Source: Crocinitomicaceae bacterium
Lineage (GTDB): Bacteria > Bacteroidota > Bacteroidia > Flavobacteriales_D > Crocinitomicaceae
Reading direction: 5' to 3'
NCBI GenBank assembly: GCA_002696025.1
Contig: NZQU01000004.1
Span: 1-7,760 of the forward strand
DNA: 7,760 nt
The notes beneath the pieces were generated by a model. The model had not been told where the DNA came from, made no database searches, and was given only the letters and a program-made list of their open reading frames with translations. Every line of letters starts with the position of its first letter. Positions within the stretch are counted from its first letter, which is position 1. Both the position numbers and the translations under genes were made by a program. Below are positions 6,762 to 7,760 of the stretch, in pieces.

Positions 6762-7748
6762 ATGGACGACTTATCATCACATAGATTTCTTTTTTTCGAA
6801 ACACTTTGGAATAAAAGAAAATTTATTATTATTCTAACCGGAACAGTATCTGTAATCTCAGTTGTTATATCATTACTTATAACACCATTGTATCTGTCAA
6901 CAGCAATTGTCTTTCCTGCAGCAACCTCTACAGTCTCATTTTCTGAACAAAGAATTGCAAAGGCATCCTCAATGGATTTTGGGGAAGAGGAACAAGCTGA
7001 ACAATTGATCCAAATTCTTCAGTCATCTAGAATTAGAAATAGAATAGTAAAAAAATTCAATCTTTTCAAGCACTATGAAATTGAAAAGAATGATAACAAC
7101 AAAAATTATAAATTAATTAAGGCATACAATGAGCACTTCTCCTACACTAGAACTAGATATGGATCTATTAGAATAGACGTGCTTGACCGCGACCCAATTC
7201 TCGCGTCACAAATGGCAAATACAATTGTTAAATTAATTGATACTGTTAAAAATGAAATGATTTCAAATAGAACTAGAATGGCTTTTGAAATCAGCCAAAG
7301 AAAAAAAATAATTCTCGAAAAAGAACGAAATGTTCTATTGTCTAAATTAGATAGTCTTTCTGAACTCGGCGTCATATCTCTTGATGCAAGGCAAGGGCTT
7401 TTCCAAGCATATGTTGAAGCAAAAAATAAAAATGACAGACAAGAAATGAAAGAAAAAATTGACGCAAATTTAAAATACGGCTCTATTTATGATGGATTGG
7501 AATACATGAGAAATGAAAAAATTGCTAAAATAGAGAAATTTCAAGTCGCTTATGACCAAGCTGAATCTGATGCAAATGCTAAATTTAACCATACATTTAT
7601 TGTTGACCATGCGACAGTTGCAGATAAAAAAGATCGCCCCAAAAGAATGATTATGGTTCTTGTTAGTTTTATGGGAGCATTAATGTTTTCAATATTGATT
7701 GTGCTCATTCAAAAAAGAATCAATGAGATGAAAGCTATTGAAAAGTGA
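6762..7748 (+). CDS. Wzz-like chain-length determinant / polysaccharide co-polymerase
   Basis: This 328-residue protein has the topology of the Wzz/PCP family. A short cytosolic N-terminus is followed by a membrane helix (about 21-42) and the typical post-helix TPLYLSTAIVFPA (41-53). A long periplasmic region comes next, helical and charged, with probable coiled-coil stretches (about 160-200 and 215-272). The C-terminal ADKKDRPKRMIMV (287-299) leads into the second membrane helix (about 296-316); Pro293 and the Gly305 in the helix fit the proline/glycine motif of the family. These proteins oligomerise in the inner membrane and set the length of O-antigen or exopolysaccharide chains made by Wzy. 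No tyrosine-kinase domain or Walker motif follows the second helix, so this is the Wzz-type rather than the fused tyrosine-kinase type. It follows a flippase gene, and its TGA stop overlaps a possible GTG start. Exact substrate unknown. Confidence 0.88.
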   Translation: MDDLSSHRFLFFETLWNKRKFIIILTGTVSVISVVISLLITPLYLSTAIVFPAATSTVSFSEQRIAKASSMDFGEEEQAEQLIQILQSSRIRNRIVKKFNLFKHYEIEKNDNNKNYKLIKAYNEHFSYTRTRYGSIRIDVLDRDPILASQMANTIVKLIDTVKNEMISNRTRMAFEISQRKKIILEKERNVLLSKLDSLSELGVISLDARQGLFQAYVEAKNKNDRQEMKEKIDANLKYGSIYDGLEYMRNEKIAKIEKFQVAYDQAESDANAKFNHTFIVDHATVADKKDRPKRMIMVLVSFMGALMFSILIVLIQKRINEMKAIEK

Positions 7749-7760
7749 AGTTTTTAGGTA
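7745..7760 (+). CDS. Possible start of the next gene (partial, GTG start)
   Basis: A GTG at 7745-7747 overlaps the TGA stop of the Wzz-like gene (GTGA) and opens a frame reading M(V)KFLG to the window edge. Four-base overlaps of this kind are common inside operons, and a glycan polymerase or ligase would be a natural neighbour. Only five codons are visible, so this is a suggestion rather than a gene call. Confidence 0.22.

Overview
The window looks like a chromosomal piece of a marine or freshwater Bacteroidota, most likely Flavobacteriia. The DNA is strongly AT-rich with AT-rich codon choice. Clear Shine-Dalgarno sequences are absent. Two upstream regions carry exact matches to the Bacteroidota -7 promoter element TAnnTTTG (TACATTTG and TAATTTTG). 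The proteins resemble families common in flavobacteria: an RprX/RprY-like two-component pair, a DUF547 protein, a cellulose-synthase-like GT2 and a Wzx-type flippase. Nothing points to a plasmid, phage or insertion sequence, and I saw no tRNA, rRNA or CRISPR array.

Left part, minus strand (2697 down to 1): a compact three-gene operon read leftwards. It runs from an exported DUF547 protein (2697-1912), to a soluble DPM1-like family 2 glycosyltransferase (about 1907-1224), to a membrane-bound cellulose-synthase-like family 2 glycosyltransferase (1224 to beyond the left edge). The junctions are tight: a 4-base gap or 35-base overlap depending on the start chosen, then a TAATG stop/start overlap. 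This suggests co-transcription and translational coupling.

Middle: a 132-base divergent intergenic region (2698-2829) separates that operon from a plus-strand two-component system. The system consists of a membrane histidine kinase (2830-4455) whose end overlaps by 11 bases an OmpR/PhoB-type response regulator (4445-5140). The divergent region holds TGATT repeats and an 8-base inverted repeat that could be regulatory.

Right part, plus strand: a 14-segment polysaccharide flippase (5234-6673) and a Wzz-like chain-length/co-polymerase protein (6762-7748). Each is preceded by its own flavobacterial -7 element. A possible next gene begins with GTG at 7745, overlapping the Wzz stop.

Taken together, the window is best read as part of a cell-surface glycan region (O-antigen or exopolysaccharide). 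The glycosyltransferases would build sugar on a carrier, the flippase would move lipid-linked oligosaccharide across the inner membrane, and the Wzz-like protein would set chain length. The two-component system sits between the two halves and could regulate either. That functional link rests on neighbourhood only. The genes are recognisable families, and I do not see a clearly new system. The least understood parts are the DUF547 protein and the large sensor domain of the kinase.
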